DNA of 64,000 nt, taken from positions 1-64,000 of the forward strand of contig NZ_LSGW01000094.1 of NCBI RefSeq assembly GCF_001643305.1, written 5' to 3'. Positions 45,943 to 56,014 of this stretch are shown here, in pieces. The notes beneath the pieces are model-generated. The model was given only the letters and a program-made list of their open reading frames with translations. It was not told where the DNA came from and searched no databases. Position numbers and translations under genes: made by a program. How positions within the stretch are numbered: position 1 is the first letter of the stretch; every line of letters begins with the position of its first letter. Source of the DNA: Aeromonas salmonicida subsp. salmonicida (GTDB lineage Bacteria; Pseudomonadota; Gammaproteobacteria; Enterobacterales; Aeromonadaceae).

Positions 45943-46377
45943 ATGGCCTTTTTCCGCTTCTTGTTTAACCTGCTCTGGTTTGTACTGGGGGGCGTCTTCA
46001 TGGGGCTGGCCTGGTGGCTGGCCGGGCTGCTCTGCTTTGTCTCGCTGATCGGGATCCCCTGGGGTCGCGCCTGCTTCGTCATCGGCACCTTTACCTTCTT
46101 CCCGTTTGGCAAGCAGGCGGTGAGCCGCAAGAGCATGACTGGGCAAAGCGACATTGGCACCGGTACTCTGGGGCTGATTGGCAACATTCTCTGGTTCCTG
46201 GTGATCGGGATCTGGCTGGCCATCGGCCACATCGCCTCGGCGCTGGCCTGCTTCGTGACCATCATAGGCATTCCGTTTGGCATCCAGCACCTCAAGCTGG
46301 CGCTAATTGCCCTGGCCCCCATAGGGCAGATGGTGGTGACCAACCACGAAGCCGAATCCGGTCGCTACATTCGCTGA
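45943..46377 (+). CDS. yccF: YccF-family inner-membrane protein
   Basis: A 144-residue membrane protein carrying two copies of the YccF domain, seen as the repeated SLIGIPWGRACFVIG and TIIGIPFGIQHLKLA segments with hydrophobic helices around them. The length is close to the 148 of Escherichia coli YccF. The ATG at 45943 has GGAG upstream; the open frame extends 74 codons further left but without start features. The function of the family is not established. Followed by a terminator. Confidence 0.88.
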   Translation: MAFFRFLFNLLWFVLGGVFMGLAWWLAGLLCFVSLIGIPWGRACFVIGTFTFFPFGKQAVSRKSMTGQSDIGTGTLGLIGNILWFLVIGIWLAIGHIASALACFVTIIGIPFGIQHLKLALIALAPIGQMVVTNHEAESGRYIR

Positions 46378-46420
46378 GCACCACGCAAAATTGCACGGGC
46401 AAGCTGCCTGCGCAGCAAAA

Positions 46421-46449
46421 AAAAGGGCAGACTAGGGTCTGCCCTTTTT
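46421..46449 (+). terminator. Terminator of yccF
   Basis: GGGCAGAC and GTCTGCCC form an 8-bp stem with a TAGG loop and five T. Confidence 0.9.
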
Positions 46450-46473
46450 CATTGCCACTGCCCGAGGCCCTCC

Positions 46474-47064
46474 ATGCTTCCCAGCCATTTTTTTGCCAAT
46501 CTCGCCCGCATGAAACTCATTTACCGCTGGCCGCTGATGCGCAACATACAACCTGAAAACATCGCCGAGCACAGTCTGCAGGTCGCCATGGTGGCCCACG
46601 CCCTGGGGCTTATCCAGAATCGTCTTTTTGGTGGCCAAGTCGATGCGGATCGCGCCGCCGTGATGGCGCTCTACCACGACAGCAGCGAGGTGCTGACCGG
46701 CGATCTGCCCACACCGGTCAAGTATTTCAATCCCGAAATTGCGAGGGAGTACAAGAAGATAGAGCTGGCCGCCGAGCAGCGCCTGCTGGGGATGCTACCG
46801 GCCGAACTGGTGGAGGATTTTCGCCCTCTGCTGGACTCGGGAGCCCAGGACGCCGGGCTGGTTCGTCTGGTGAAAGACGCCGATACCCTCTGCGCCTACA
46901 CCAAGTGTCTGGAGGAGATAAACGCCGGCAACCGTGAGTTCGAACCAGCCAGGAAACGCCTCGAAGCCATGCTGGAAGCGCGCATGAGCCCGCAGATGCA
47001 TTACTTCATCGATGTCTTCGTGGCGAGCTTCTCCCTGCCGCTCGATGAGCTGAACGCCCACTAA
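46474..47064 (+). CDS. yfbR: 5'-deoxynucleotidase YfbR
   Basis: A 196-residue HD-domain phosphohydrolase that dephosphorylates deoxyribonucleoside 5'-monophosphates. Metal ligands fall at His33 (IAEHSLQVA) and His68-Asp69 ([20 protein letters not shown]), with a later Asp in LVKDADTL; these match the Escherichia coli enzyme. The length is as expected. GAGG lies eight bases before the ATG. It sits alone between two terminators. Confidence 0.95.
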   Translation: MLPSHFFANLARMKLIYRWPLMRNIQPENIAEHSLQVAMVAHALGLIQNRLFGGQVDADRAAVMALYHDSSEVLTGDLPTPVKYFNPEIAREYKKIELAAEQRLLGMLPAELVEDFRPLLDSGAQDAGLVRLVKDADTLCAYTKCLEEINAGNREFEPARKRLEAMLEARMSPQMHYFIDVFVASFSLPLDELNAH

Positions 47065-47087
47065 GCCAGCCAAACCACCTGAAAACA

Positions 47088-47121
47088 GAAGGGCCCGCCG
47101 GTTTGCACCGGCGGGCCCTTC
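47088..47121. terminator. Strong hairpin between yfbR and lolE
   Basis: GAAGGGCCCGCCGG and CCGGCGGGCCCTTC form a 14-bp perfect stem with a six-base loop between convergent genes. T-runs are short on both sides, so it may act as a bidirectional terminator or mRNA 3' stabiliser. Confidence 0.7.
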
Positions 47122-47151
47122 GTTAGTGATCGGCAGATCAGATACAGCGCA

Positions 47152-48393
47152 TCAGTGCCCCAACTCCCGCGATGGCACCAGACCGCTCGCCCGCCAGGCA
47201 GGATAGAGGGTCGCCAACAGGCTCATCAGTATGGCTGCACCAGTCACGATGGCCAGATCCTGCATGTGCAATTCGGTCGGCAAGAAGTCGATAAAGTAGA
47301 TGTCAGGGTTGAGGAAGCGATGGCCTATCACCCCTTCGATAAAGCCCAGGATCTGGGTCAGCTTGCTGGAGAGCAGGCCGCCGAGCAGGGCACCAAGCAG
47401 CGCCCCCGCCACCCCGTTAACCATGCCCTGAATGACGAAGGTAAGACGGATCTGACCGGGGCTCGCCCCCATGGTCTTCAAGATGGCAATCTCGCTGCGC
47501 TTCTCGTTCACCGCCATCACCAGGGTGGAGACGATGTTGAAGCAGGCCACTGCCACCACCATCAGCATCACCACATACATGACGGTACGCACCATCTGTA
47601 TGTCCTGATAGAGGTAGCCCTGCCGGCTCATCCAGCTGCTGATGTAGACGTAATGCGGAAATTTCTGGGCAGCCGCGACCGTGATGGATTGTGCCTTGAG
47701 CACATCGCTGACCTTGAGGCTGAACCCTTCCACCGTATTGCCCATGCCGGTCATGGCCTGGGCATCGGCCAGGTGCATGAAGCCGAGCATGCCATCGAGC
47801 TGACCGCCAATCTCAAGCAGGCCCACTACCTTGAGGGATTCCCGCTTCGGGTTCTTGATGCCGGCGGCGTCCCCCCCTTGCGGCAGCAAGAGGGCAACCG
47901 AGTCACCTATCTTGACCCCCAGCTTGTCGGCGATGGTCTTGCCGAGAATCAGCCCATGTTCGCCCACCTGCAGTTCACGCAGACCACGGCCTGTCATGTA
48001 TTTGCCCGCATCCGACAGATTCGCTTCGAGCTCCGGCAACACGGCACGCACCTGCAAGCCCTTGAGGGCATTGCCATGCTCAAGCAACCCATTGAGGGTG
48101 ATCACAGGCGCGGCAGCTTCCACCCCTGGCTGGGCCAGCAGGTAATCCCGCAACTTGGGCCAGTCAGGCAATGGTGCCTCCATCCCCATCAGCTCACCGT
48201 GAGGCACCACTGAGAGCACTCTGTCTTTGAGCTCCCGCTCGAACCCGTTCATGGCAGAGAGACCCAGAATGAGGGCCATCACACCGAGAGCGATACCGAT
48301 GAGGGACGAGGCGGAAATAAACGCGATGAAGCCGTTGCGACGACGGGAGCGGCTGTAACGCAGGCCCAGAAAGAGGGGCAGCGGTTTGAACAT
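47152..48393 (-). CDS. lolE: Lipoprotein-releasing ABC transporter permease LolE
   Basis: A 413-residue inner-membrane subunit. It has an N-terminal membrane helix (residues about 25-48, SLIGIALGVMALILGLSAMN), a large periplasmic domain, and a C-terminal FtsX-like domain with three helices (FNIVSTLVMAVNEKRSEIAIL). With LolC and LolD it extracts outer-membrane lipoproteins and hands them to LolA. Its start overlaps the lolD stop by one base. Confidence 0.95.
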   Translation of the reverse strand: MFKPLPLFLGLRYSRSRRRNGFIAFISASSLIGIALGVMALILGLSAMNGFERELKDRVLSVVPHGELMGMEAPLPDWPKLRDYLLAQPGVEAAAPVITLNGLLEHGNALKGLQVRAVLPELEANLSDAGKYMTGRGLRELQVGEHGLILGKTIADKLGVKIGDSVALLLPQGGDAAGIKNPKRESLKVVGLLEIGGQLDGMLGFMHLADAQAMTGMGNTVEGFSLKVSDVLKAQSITVAAAQKFPHYVYISSWMSRQGYLYQDIQMVRTVMYVVMLMVVAVACFNIVSTLVMAVNEKRSEIAILKTMGASPGQIRLTFVIQGMVNGVAGALLGALLGGLLSSKLTQILGFIEGVIGHRFLNPDIYFIDFLPTELHMQDLAIVTGAAILMSLLATLYPAWRASGLVPSRELGH

Positions 48394-49091
48394 CAGGCGA
48401 CCTCCGCCATGATGCCGCTCACCAGGGTGACCCGCCGATGGAGCTTGGCGGCCAGACTCAGGTCATGGGTGACTACCACGAAGGCAGTGCCCAGCTCACG
48501 ATTGAGCTCACAGAGCAGCTCGTAAACAGCAGTGGCGCTGGCGTGATCCAGGTTGCCGGTGGGCTCGTCCGCCAGTACCAGGCTGGGCTCGTTGACCAGG
48601 GCGCGGGCAATGGCCACCCGCTGGCGTTCGCCACCGGACAGCTCGGATGGCCTGTGGTTGAGACGATGGGAAAGCCCCACCCGACCCAGCATGCGAGTCG
48701 CCTTGTCGGTGGCGACGGCTACCGACTCACCAGCAATAAGCAGCGGCATGGCGGTGTTCTCCAGCGCGGTAAACTCGGCGAGCAAGTGGTGAAACTGATA
48801 GACAAATCCCAGCTCCTGGTTGCGGAATCTCGCCTGAGTACGGCTATCCCAGTGGTGGATATCCTGCCCCTTGAACAGCACGGCGCCGCTTGACGGGTTG
48901 TCGAGCGCCCCCATCAGATGCAGCAAGGTGGTCTTGCCCGATCCCGAGCTGCCCACCACCGCCAGCATCTCGCCGGGGGCCACACTCAGATCAATCCCCT
49001 TGAGAACCTGGATCTCCAGCTCACCCTCTTGATAAACATGATTCAGGGCCTGACAACGCAGCAGAGGTTCACTAGACAAGGGTTCATTCAT
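48393..49091 (-). CDS. lolD: Lipoprotein-releasing ABC transporter ATPase LolD
   Basis: About 232 residues. Walker A is [16 protein letters not shown], the LolD-typical [17 protein letters not shown] follows, the signature is [15 protein letters not shown] and Walker [12 protein letters not shown]. The ATG at 49091 is preferred because GGAG lies eight bases upstream and it matches the Escherichia coli start. An ATG at 49154 would add 21 residues and overlap the lolC stop by eight bases. Confidence 0.95.
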   Translation of the reverse strand: MNEPLSSEPLLRCQALNHVYQEGELEIQVLKGIDLSVAPGEMLAVVGSSGSGKTTLLHLMGALDNPSSGAVLFKGQDIHHWDSRTQARFRNQELGFVYQFHHLLAEFTALENTAMPLLIAGESVAVATDKATRMLGRVGLSHRLNHRPSELSGGERQRVAIARALVNEPSLVLADEPTGNLDHASATAVYELLCELNRELGTAFVVVTHDLSLAAKLHRRVTLVSGIMAEVA

Positions 49092-49146
49092 AAAGGGAGC
49101 TCCACTTACGCCGGTAATCTCACCGGAGGTAACAACAGAAGATGAG

Positions 49147-50382
49147 TTATTCATAACGCAGCGCCTCGGCCGGTTTCACCCGGGCCGCACGGGCCGCAGG
49201 GTAGAGGGTGGCACTGAAGCTGAGCAGCACGGCGCCCAGCAGGATGGTAATGACCTGGGTTGGCTCCACTATCACGGGCAGGCCGCTACCGCCCGCCGTC
49301 ATATAGAGGTTGAGCCCCACCGCATCGAGCAGGGGGTTGAGTCCGAGCGAGAGTGCGAGCCCGGTCAGGCCGCCAAGCAGGGCGCCGATCACACCGCTGG
49401 AAGCGCCGAGCACCATGAATATCTTGACGATACCCGACTCGTTCATGCCCATGGTGCGCAGTATGGCAACCTCTCCCTCCTTGTCGGTGACCACCATCAC
49501 CAAGGCGGAGAGGATGTTGAAGGTGGCGACCGCGATGATCAGCACCAGCATCAGCCCCATCATGCGCTTCTCCATGGCGACCGCCTGAAACAGCTCACCG
49601 CGCTCTCGGCGCCAGTCCTGCCATTCCAGCCCATCCGGCAATGCCGTCTTTATCACCTGATCGGCGGCGAAGGGATCGTCCAGCCAGAGCCGAATGCCAC
49701 CGACGGTTTCTGTCGGCAGGCGCAGCAGGCGCTGGGCATCCCCCAACGCAACCAGAGCAACCTGGCTATCCACGTCGGCGCCGACTCCGAAGATGCCGGA
49801 AACGGTAAACAGGCGCTGGGCAGGGACCCGACCAAAGGGCGTGAAACGGGTGCCCTCGGTCAGAAGCAGACGAACCTGATCCCCCATGGAGACCTTGAGA
49901 CGGCTGGCCACCCCCTGCCCCAGCACTATGTGGTATTCGCCCTGCTGCAGGCTGTCGAGGCGACCCATCTGCATCTGGGCGTGCAGTATGTCATCCTTTG
50001 GCCACTGGGCCGGGTCTATCCCCTGTACGCTGACACCGATGAGCTGGCCCGGGCTCTGCAACATCCCTTCGCTATCGAGCATGGGGGCGCTGGCAATCAC
50101 ATGGGGCAGCTTGGCAAGGTCGGGCAAACCGTCGGGATGGGCATCGATGCGGTCAGTCTGGTTGGTCACCACCACATGGGGGATCACGCCCAGGATCCGG
50201 CCCTTGAGCTGCCCTTCGAAGCCGTTCATCACGGATATGACCACCATCAGGGCCGCGACCCCGATGGCGATACCAAAGGTGGAGAACAGGGAGATGAATG
50301 AAACGAAGCGATTACTGCGTCGTGAGCCTGCGTAGCGAAGGCCAATGGCCAGCGACAGCGGCTGAAAAAGTCCAGTCTTCAA
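49147..50382 (-). CDS. lolC: Lipoprotein-releasing ABC transporter permease LolC
   Basis: A 411-residue paralogue of LolE with the same layout. It begins [20 protein letters not shown] with a first membrane helix at about residues 25-48. The periplasmic domain follows, and the FtsX-like C-terminus has [21 protein letters not shown]. In LolC a hook in the periplasmic domain recruits LolA. It is first in the lolCDE operon; a short divergent region separates it from the PilZ-like gene. Confidence 0.95.
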   Translation of the reverse strand: MKTGLFQPLSLAIGLRYAGSRRSNRFVSFISLFSTFGIAIGVAALMVVISVMNGFEGQLKGRILGVIPHVVVTNQTDRIDAHPDGLPDLAKLPHVIASAPMLDSEGMLQSPGQLIGVSVQGIDPAQWPKDDILHAQMQMGRLDSLQQGEYHIVLGQGVASRLKVSMGDQVRLLLTEGTRFTPFGRVPAQRLFTVSGIFGVGADVDSQVALVALGDAQRLLRLPTETVGGIRLWLDDPFAADQVIKTALPDGLEWQDWRRERGELFQAVAMEKRMMGLMLVLIIAVATFNILSALVMVVTDKEGEVAILRTMGMNESGIVKIFMVLGASSGVIGALLGGLTGLALSLGLNPLLDAVGLNLYMTAGGSGLPVIVEPTQVITILLGAVLLSFSATLYPAARAARVKPAEALRYE

Positions 50383-50458
50383 GGAGTTCTACGTTGCCAA
50401 CAAAATAAGATACCGGATAATAAAGGGAAACCGTCTATGACAACAAGGGATAGCCTCC

Positions 50459-51034
50459 ATGCAGGAACAGTTCTTCAGCGTCACCCATGCCACCCCGGTC
50501 AATGTGATCCCCATGCCCGGTGACTTTCATCTGCCGACGCTGGAGGCACTGGAGGCCGAACTGCCCGAGCCCTTTCGCATCGCCTCCTCCATCACCTCCA
50601 TCGACATGGTGACCAGTCGCCTGATGCGAAACCAGAATGAATCGATGCATGATCTGGTGGAAATCGTCAACCAGCAGTCGCGCAAGATCGACATGATCAT
50701 GGGTTATGTGCTGTCGGTGCAGGATCACCCCGAGCATCGCTTCCACACCCTGCGCTTTGGCGCAGGCCAGCTTACCTACCTGCATCCGCACCAGGGCCAT
50801 GGCGAGCCACCGCCTCTGCACCAGATAGTGCGACTCAAGATCTTCCTGCGGGAAGAGGCCTCCGCCATCTACTGCTATGCCGAGGTCAAGCAGCTGGACC
50901 CGAGCGAACATGGCACTCAGGTGGGGCTCGATTATGCCCGGATCCGTGAGGATGACCGCGAACTGCTGGTCCGTGCCAGCCTGCATGTCCAATCCAAGCA
51001 ACTCAAATTGCGTGCTCAAGACCGTCAACGTTAA
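50459..51034 (+). CDS. PilZ-like domain protein
   Basis: A 191-residue cytosolic protein. Residues about 85-185 form a beta-rich PilZ-like domain with GLDYARIREDDRELLVRASL at the end. The canonical c-di-GMP binding motifs (RxxxR and D/NxSxxG) are not evident, so it may be a non-binding PilZ protein. Between residues 45 and 80 a helical stretch (MRNQNESMHDLVEIVNQQSR) suggests dimerisation. It lies 9 bp upstream of mfd, so the two genes are probably co-transcribed. Confidence 0.65.
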   Translation: MQEQFFSVTHATPVNVIPMPGDFHLPTLEALEAELPEPFRIASSITSIDMVTSRLMRNQNESMHDLVEIVNQQSRKIDMIMGYVLSVQDHPEHRFHTLRFGAGQLTYLHPHQGHGEPPPLHQIVRLKIFLREEASAIYCYAEVKQLDPSEHGTQVGLDYARIREDDRELLVRASLHVQSKQLKLRAQDRQR

Positions 51035-51043
51035 AAGAATCGA

Positions 51044-54000
51044 ATGATGCCAATGAAGCTTCCCGCCTTGCCCGCCAAGGCGGGCCAAAAGTTAACGCTC
51101 GGCCAGTTGACCGGCAGCAGCCTTTCACTGGTTGCCGCCCGCCTTACCACCCAAGCGAACCGCCCGGTCCTGCTGGTGACCGCCGATACCCCGAGTGCCC
51201 TGCGCCTCGAGCAGGAATTGCAGTTCCTGCTGGCCGATCAAGGTTGCCCTGTGCTGATGTTCCCGGATTGGGAAACCCTGCCCTACGACACCTTTTCCCC
51301 CCATCAGGACATCATCTCCCAGCGACTGGAGACCCTCTACAAACTGCCGCAAATGAGCGCCGGCGTGCTGATCGTGCCCATCTCGACCTTGATGCTGCGC
51401 TGCGCCCCCCAAGTCTACCTCGACAAGTACAGCCTGATGGTGAAGGCCGGTCAGCGCCTCAACCTGCAACAGTTGCGAGGACGTCTGGCCGAGGCAGGCT
51501 ATGTGGCGGTGGATCAGGTGCTGGAGCACGGCGAGTTTGCCGCCCGCGGCTCACTGCTCGATCTCTTTCCCATGGGCAGCAACAGCCCCTATCGCATCGA
51601 CTTTTTCGATGACGAGGTGGACTCCATCCGTCCGTTCGATCCCGAGACCCAGCGTTCCAGCGAACCGGTCAAGACGGTCAGCCTGTTGCCCGCCCGGGAA
51701 TTCCCCACCGACGAGGCCGCCATCGAGCTGTTCCGTGGGCAATTTCGCGAACAGTTCGAGCTGTCGCGCGCGGAAGGCTCCGTCTATCAGGAAGTGAGCA
51801 AGGGGCGCTGGCCCGCCGGCATCGAATACTACCTGCCGCTCTTCTTCCATCAGACCGCCAGCCTGTTCGACTACCTGCCGGACAACACCCTGCTGCTCAC
51901 AGTGGGGGATATCTATCCCGCGGCCCAGCGCTTCTGGAACGACATAGGCCAACGCTATGAGGACAGGCGCTGGGACAACACCCGCCCCTTGTTACCACCC
52001 CAGCAGATCTACCTGCCGGTGGAGCAATTGTTCGCCGCCCTCGGTCACTATGGCGCCGTGCGGCTGCAGGAAGCCGCCACCGACGGCGGCGCCGGCCAGC
52101 ATGATCTCCCCATAGCCGCGCTGCCGGAGCTGCAACTGGATCACAGCAAAGAGCAGCCCATGCTGGCGCTGAACCAGTTTCTGGACAGCTTCACGGGCCG
52201 CACCCTGTTCGTGGTGGAATCAGAAGGACGGCGGGAAGTGCTCGGCGATCTGCTGGCGCGCATATCCTTGCAACCCAAGGAGTTCCCCTCGCTGGATGCC
52301 TTCATAGCGGGCAAGGCGCGCCACGGTCTGCTGGTTGCACCGCTGGAGCGGGGTTTTCTGCTACAAGAGGCCGGGCATGATGAGCTCGCCCTTATCACGG
52401 AGACAGAGCTGCTGGGCGGTAAAGTCCGCAGCAAGCGAGCCCGGGAAAAGAACAAGAACTTAAGCTCGGATGCGGTGATCCGAAACCTCGGCGAGTTGAC
52501 CCAGGGCCAGCCTGTGGTTCACCTGGATCACGGCGTCGGCCGGTATCTGGGGCTCGAAACCATCGATGCCGGTGGCCTGCCCACCGAGTTCCTGACCCTC
52601 GAGTATGCCGGTGGCGACAAGCTGTTCGTGCCGGTCACCAACCTGCACCTCATCAGCCGCTACACAGGCTCTGACAACCCGCCCAGCCACAAACTCGGCG
52701 GCGAGGCCTGGGTCAAGGCGCGGCGCAAGGCGGCAGAGAAGGTGCGCGACGTGGCAGCCGAGCTGCTGGATGTCTATGCCCTGCGGGCGGCGCGCCACGG
52801 TTTTGCCTTCCAGCACGACAGGGAGGCCTACCGCCAGTTCGCCGCCGGTTTCCCGTTCGAGGAAACAGAGGATCAGCTCAACGCCATCAATGCGGTACTG
52901 GGGGACATGTGTCAGGCCAAGAGCATGGACCGGCTGGTGTGCGGCGACGTGGGCTTTGGCAAGACAGAAGTGGCGATGCGAGCCGCCTTCGTGGCGGTCC
53001 ATGGCGGCAAGCAGGTCGCCGTGCTGGTGCCCACCACCTTGCTGGCCCAGCAGCACTACGACAACTTCCGTGATCGCTTCGCCAACTGGCCGGTGCGGGT
53101 CGAGGTGCTGAGCCGCTTTCGTACCGCCAGGGAGCAGACCAGCGTGATGAAGGAGCTGGCCGATGGTAAGGTCGACATCATCATAGGTACCCACAAACTC
53201 TTGGGCTCAGATCTGACCTTCAAGGATTTGGGGCTGCTCATCGTCGATGAGGAGCACAGATTCGGGGTGCGTCAGAAGGAGAAGATCAAGGCGCTGCGGG
53301 CCGACGTCGATATCCTTACCCTCACGGCGACGCCTATCCCGCGCACCCTCAACATGGCGATGGCCGGCATGCGGGATCTCTCCATCATCGCCACCCCGCC
53401 CGCCAAGCGGCTCGCCATCAAGACCTTTGTGCGCCAGCAGGATCCTGCGGTCACCCGCGAGGCGGTACTGCGTGAGCTCAAGCGCGGTGGTCAGGTCTAC
53501 TACCTGCACAACGACGTGGAGAGCATAGAAAAATGCGCCGGCGATCTCGCCGAGCTGGTGCCGGAGGCCCGTATCGGCATCGCCCACGGCCAGATGCGCG
53601 AACGCGATCTTGAGCGAGTCATGTCGGACTTCTACCACCAGCGCTTCAACCTGCTGGTCTGCACCTCCATCATAGAGACCGGCATAGACGTCCCCAGCGC
53701 CAACACCATCATCATGGATCGCGCCGATCATCTGGGGCTGGCCCAGTTGCACCAGTTGCGGGGCCGGGTTGGCCGCTCCCACCACCAGGCCTATGCCTAC
53801 CTGCTCACCCCTCATCCCAAGTTGATGAGCAAGGATGCGCTCAAGCGGCTCGAGGCCATCGCATCGCTCGAAGATCTCGGCGCCGGTTTTGCGCTGGCGA
53901 CCCACGATCTGGAGATCCGGGGTGCAGGCGAGCTCTTGGGCGACGATCAGAGCGGCCAGATCGAATCGGTCGGTTTCACTCTCTACATGGAGATGCTGGA

Positions 54001-54508
54001 GCAGGCGGTCGAGGCGCTGAAAAATGGCAAGGAGCCATCGCTGGAGCAGCTGATGAGTCAGCACACAGAGGTCGAGCTGCGCCTGCCCGCCCTGTTGCCG
54101 GAGGAATACATACCGGACGTCAACATGCGTCTGTCCATGTACAAGCGCATCGCCAGCGCGGCCGACGAGCAGGAGCTGCGCGAATTGAAGGTGGAGCTGA
54201 TCGACCGCTTCGGCCTGCTGCCGGAGGCGACCAAGACGCTCATGGAGATTGCGGCCTTCCGCCAGCGCGCCACCGCCCTTGGCATTCGCCGGGTGGAGAT
54301 GAGCGAGCGCGGCGGTTACCTGGACTTCACTCAGGATACTCGCGTCAACCCTGGCTATCTGGTCAAGCTGCTCTCCGAGCAGCCACGCATCTACAAGATG
54401 GATGGGCCCACCCGATTGCGCTTCCAGGTACCAACCCCGGACCGCGCCATGCGTCTGAAACTGGTGGACGGCCTGCTGGCGGATCTCGCCAACCATGCCA
54501 GCCACTGA
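51044..54508 (+). CDS. mfd: Transcription-repair coupling factor Mfd
   Basis: A 1154-residue SF2 translocase that removes stalled RNA polymerase and recruits UvrA. The UvrB-homology region (residues about 20-350) includes LMFPDWETLPYDTFSPHQD. The RNA-polymerase-interaction domain is near 480-550 (LDHGVGRYLGLE). Walker A is CGDVGFGKTEVAMRAAF (about 634) and Walker B LIVDEEHRFGVRQK (about 734). Motif VI is HQLRGRVGRSHHQAYAYL. A C-terminal TRCF domain completes the protein. Length matches the family (about 1150). The start has no strong ribosome-binding sequence, consistent with coupling to the PilZ-like gene. Confidence 0.96.
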   Translation: MMPMKLPALPAKAGQKLTLGQLTGSSLSLVAARLTTQANRPVLLVTADTPSALRLEQELQFLLADQGCPVLMFPDWETLPYDTFSPHQDIISQRLETLYKLPQMSAGVLIVPISTLMLRCAPQVYLDKYSLMVKAGQRLNLQQLRGRLAEAGYVAVDQVLEHGEFAARGSLLDLFPMGSNSPYRIDFFDDEVDSIRPFDPETQRSSEPVKTVSLLPAREFPTDEAAIELFRGQFREQFELSRAEGSVYQEVSKGRWPAGIEYYLPLFFHQTASLFDYLPDNTLLLTVGDIYPAAQRFWNDIGQRYEDRRWDNTRPLLPPQQIYLPVEQLFAALGHYGAVRLQEAATDGGAGQHDLPIAALPELQLDHSKEQPMLALNQFLDSFTGRTLFVVESEGRREVLGDLLARISLQPKEFPSLDAFIAGKARHGLLVAPLERGFLLQEAGHDELALITETELLGGKVRSKRAREKNKNLSSDAVIRNLGELTQGQPVVHLDHGVGRYLGLETIDAGGLPTEFLTLEYAGGDKLFVPVTNLHLISRYTGSDNPPSHKLGGEAWVKARRKAAEKVRDVAAELLDVYALRAARHGFAFQHDREAYRQFAAGFPFEETEDQLNAINAVLGDMCQAKSMDRLVCGDVGFGKTEVAMRAAFVAVHGGKQVAVLVPTTLLAQQHYDNFRDRFANWPVRVEVLSRFRTAREQTSVMKELADGKVDIIIGTHKLLGSDLTFKDLGLLIVDEEHRFGVRQKEKIKALRADVDILTLTATPIPRTLNMAMAGMRDLSIIATPPAKRLAIKTFVRQQDPAVTREAVLRELKRGGQVYYLHNDVESIEKCAGDLAELVPEARIGIAHGQMRERDLERVMSDFYHQRFNLLVCTSIIETGIDVPSANTIIMDRADHLGLAQLHQLRGRVGRSHHQAYAYLLTPHPKLMSKDALKRLEAIASLEDLGAGFALATHDLEIRGAGELLGDDQSGQIESVGFTLYMEMLEQAVEALKNGKEPSLEQLMSQHTEVELRLPALLPEEYIPDVNMRLSMYKRIASAADEQELRELKVELIDRFGLLPEATKTLMEIAAFRQRATALGIRRVEMSERGGYLDFTQDTRVNPGYLVKLLSEQPRIYKMDGPTRLRFQVPTPDRAMRLKLVDGLLADLANHASH

Positions 54509-54536
54509 TGCAAGAAACGCAACTCGCCCAAACAAA

Positions 54537-54566
54537 ACGGGAGCCATATCGGCTCCCGTTTTTTTA
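54537..54566. terminator. Bidirectional terminator between mfd and fbp
   Basis: ACGGGAGCC and GGCTCCCGT form a 9-bp stem with a five-base loop; a seven-T run follows on the plus strand and TTTTG on the minus strand. Confidence 0.88.
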
Positions 54567-54596
54567 TGCGCTCATCGCAGACGCTGGATCAGTGCA

Positions 54597-55631
54597 TCAA
54601 CCCTGATTGGCCGGATCCTCATGGGCGGAGAACTCCCGCATGAAGGCCTCGGCCCGCTCCACCATCTTGGTGGAACCGACGAAGTAAGGGGTGCGCTGGT
54701 GCAAGGCAGTGGGCTGGATGTCCATGATGCGGCCAAAGCCGTCGGACGCCTTGCCACCGGCCTGCTCCACCAGAAATGCCATGGGGTTGCATTCATAGAG
54801 CAGGCGCAGCTTGCCGTTCGGGGAGTTGGTGCCGGACGGATAGATATAGATGCCGCCCTTGAGCAGGTTGCGATGGAAATCGGAGACCAGGGAGCCGATA
54901 TAGCGGGAGGTGTAGGGTCTGTGAGTCGCCTCGTCCCGCTCCTGGCAATATTTAAGGTACTTCTTCACTCCGTCCGGGAACTTGATGTAGTTGCCCTCGT
55001 TGATGGAGTAGATCTTGCCCTCCTCCGGGATGCGGATGTTCTCGTGGGAGAGGCAGAAGCAACCGATGGAAGGATCGTAGGTGAAGCCGTTGACGCCAAA
55101 GCCGGTGGTGTAGACCAGCATGGTGGAAGAGCCGTAGACCACGTAACCGGCAGCGACCTGACGGTTGCCCGGTTGCAGGAAGTCTTCCAGGGTGACGCCC
55201 GTCCCCGGGGCGCTGAGACGGCGGTAAATGGAGAAGATGGTCCCGACCGAGACGTTGACATCAATGTTGGAAGAGCCGTCGAGGGGATCGATCAGCACCA
55301 CGTATTTGGAGTGACGGGAGAGCTCGGAATCAAAGGAGACGAAGTCCTCTTCTTCTTCGGATGCAATACCGCACACTTCACCACGGGCTTCCAGCGCGGC
55401 TTTAAAGCGCTCATTGGCATACACATCCAGCTTCTGCTGCACCTCGCCCTGCACGTTTTCAGCACCCATGGAGCCGATGATGTCTGCCAGCCCCGCTTTG
55501 TTGATCTCCCGGTTCACCACCTTGGCGGCCAGACGGATGGAACTGAGCAGTGAGGTCAGCTCGCCGGTCGCGGTGGGATAATCCGCCTGCTTTTTGACGA
55601 TGAACTCGCCCATGGTGATCATGTTTCGCAT
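54597..55631 (-). CDS. fbp: Fructose-1,6-bisphosphatase, class I
   Basis: A 344-residue gluconeogenic enzyme. The metal-binding motif [19 protein letters not shown] is at about residue 115, with EEEEDF upstream; the substrate-binding segment [17 protein letters not shown] and RTPYFVGS follow. The length is near the 332 of Escherichia coli Fbp. The ATG at 55631 has AAAGGA eight bases upstream; the open frame extends 19 codons further without a start signal. A LacI-family-like operator lies 30-50 bp upstream. Confidence 0.95.
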   Translation of the reverse strand: MRNMITMGEFIVKKQADYPTATGELTSLLSSIRLAAKVVNREINKAGLADIIGSMGAENVQGEVQQKLDVYANERFKAALEARGEVCGIASEEEEDFVSFDSELSRHSKYVVLIDPLDGSSNIDVNVSVGTIFSIYRRLSAPGTGVTLEDFLQPGNRQVAAGYVVYGSSTMLVYTTGFGVNGFTYDPSIGCFCLSHENIRIPEEGKIYSINEGNYIKFPDGVKKYLKYCQERDEATHRPYTSRYIGSLVSDFHRNLLKGGIYIYPSGTNSPNGKLRLLYECNPMAFLVEQAGGKASDGFGRIMDIQPTALHQRTPYFVGSTKMVERAEAFMREFSAHEDPANQG

Positions 55632-55662
55632 TATTGTTCCTTTAAGAGCGTTTCCGTTGGCT

Positions 55663-55678
55663 TTGAAAACGTTTGCAC
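55663..55678 (-). promoter_or_regulatory. LacI/PurR-type operator upstream of fbp
   Basis: On the minus strand GCAAACGTTTTC lies inside a 16-bp site that matches 10 of 12 fixed positions of the PurR consensus and is symmetrical around CG. LacI-family regulators such as PurR or Cra recognise such palindromes; which one acts here is open. It is 32 bp from the fbp start. Confidence 0.4.
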
Positions 55679-55754
55679 GCGTCGACAAAAAAAGTGCCGA
55701 TCCTCGGCAGCCTTGTTTTGTAACCTAATGTAACGCCTGTTTTTTGTTTTTGCA

Positions 55755-55855
55755 GCGAATTAAGCCGCTGGATAAACGTGCGATTTACGCCTCACCACCC
55801 CATCAAAAGGGCATAAAACCAGTGCCAATTGGTGACTTTTATCATGTTAATTCGC
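55755..55855. promoter_or_regulatory. Inverted repeats in the fbp-oppA divergent region
   Basis: GCGAATTAA at 55755-55763 and its exact inverse TTAATTCGC at 55847-55855 face each other 83 bp apart, and a CCAATTGG palindrome lies between (55825-55832). They could be two sites for one regulator of the oppA homologue or of fbp. The rest of the 383-bp gap shows no gene. Confidence 0.35.
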
Positions 55856-56014
55856 AGCAAAAAATCACGAACAGGCAGCCATGATGGGTGCAACGGCCCA
55901 CTTGGCCCCCCTATCTGGGTAGCTGATGGCAAGGCCGGTGCCCACCTCTTGAGATCTCCAGATCAATCCAGCACACTGACCAGGCTTTGGAAGCAAAAAA
56001 CATAAGGATATTCA

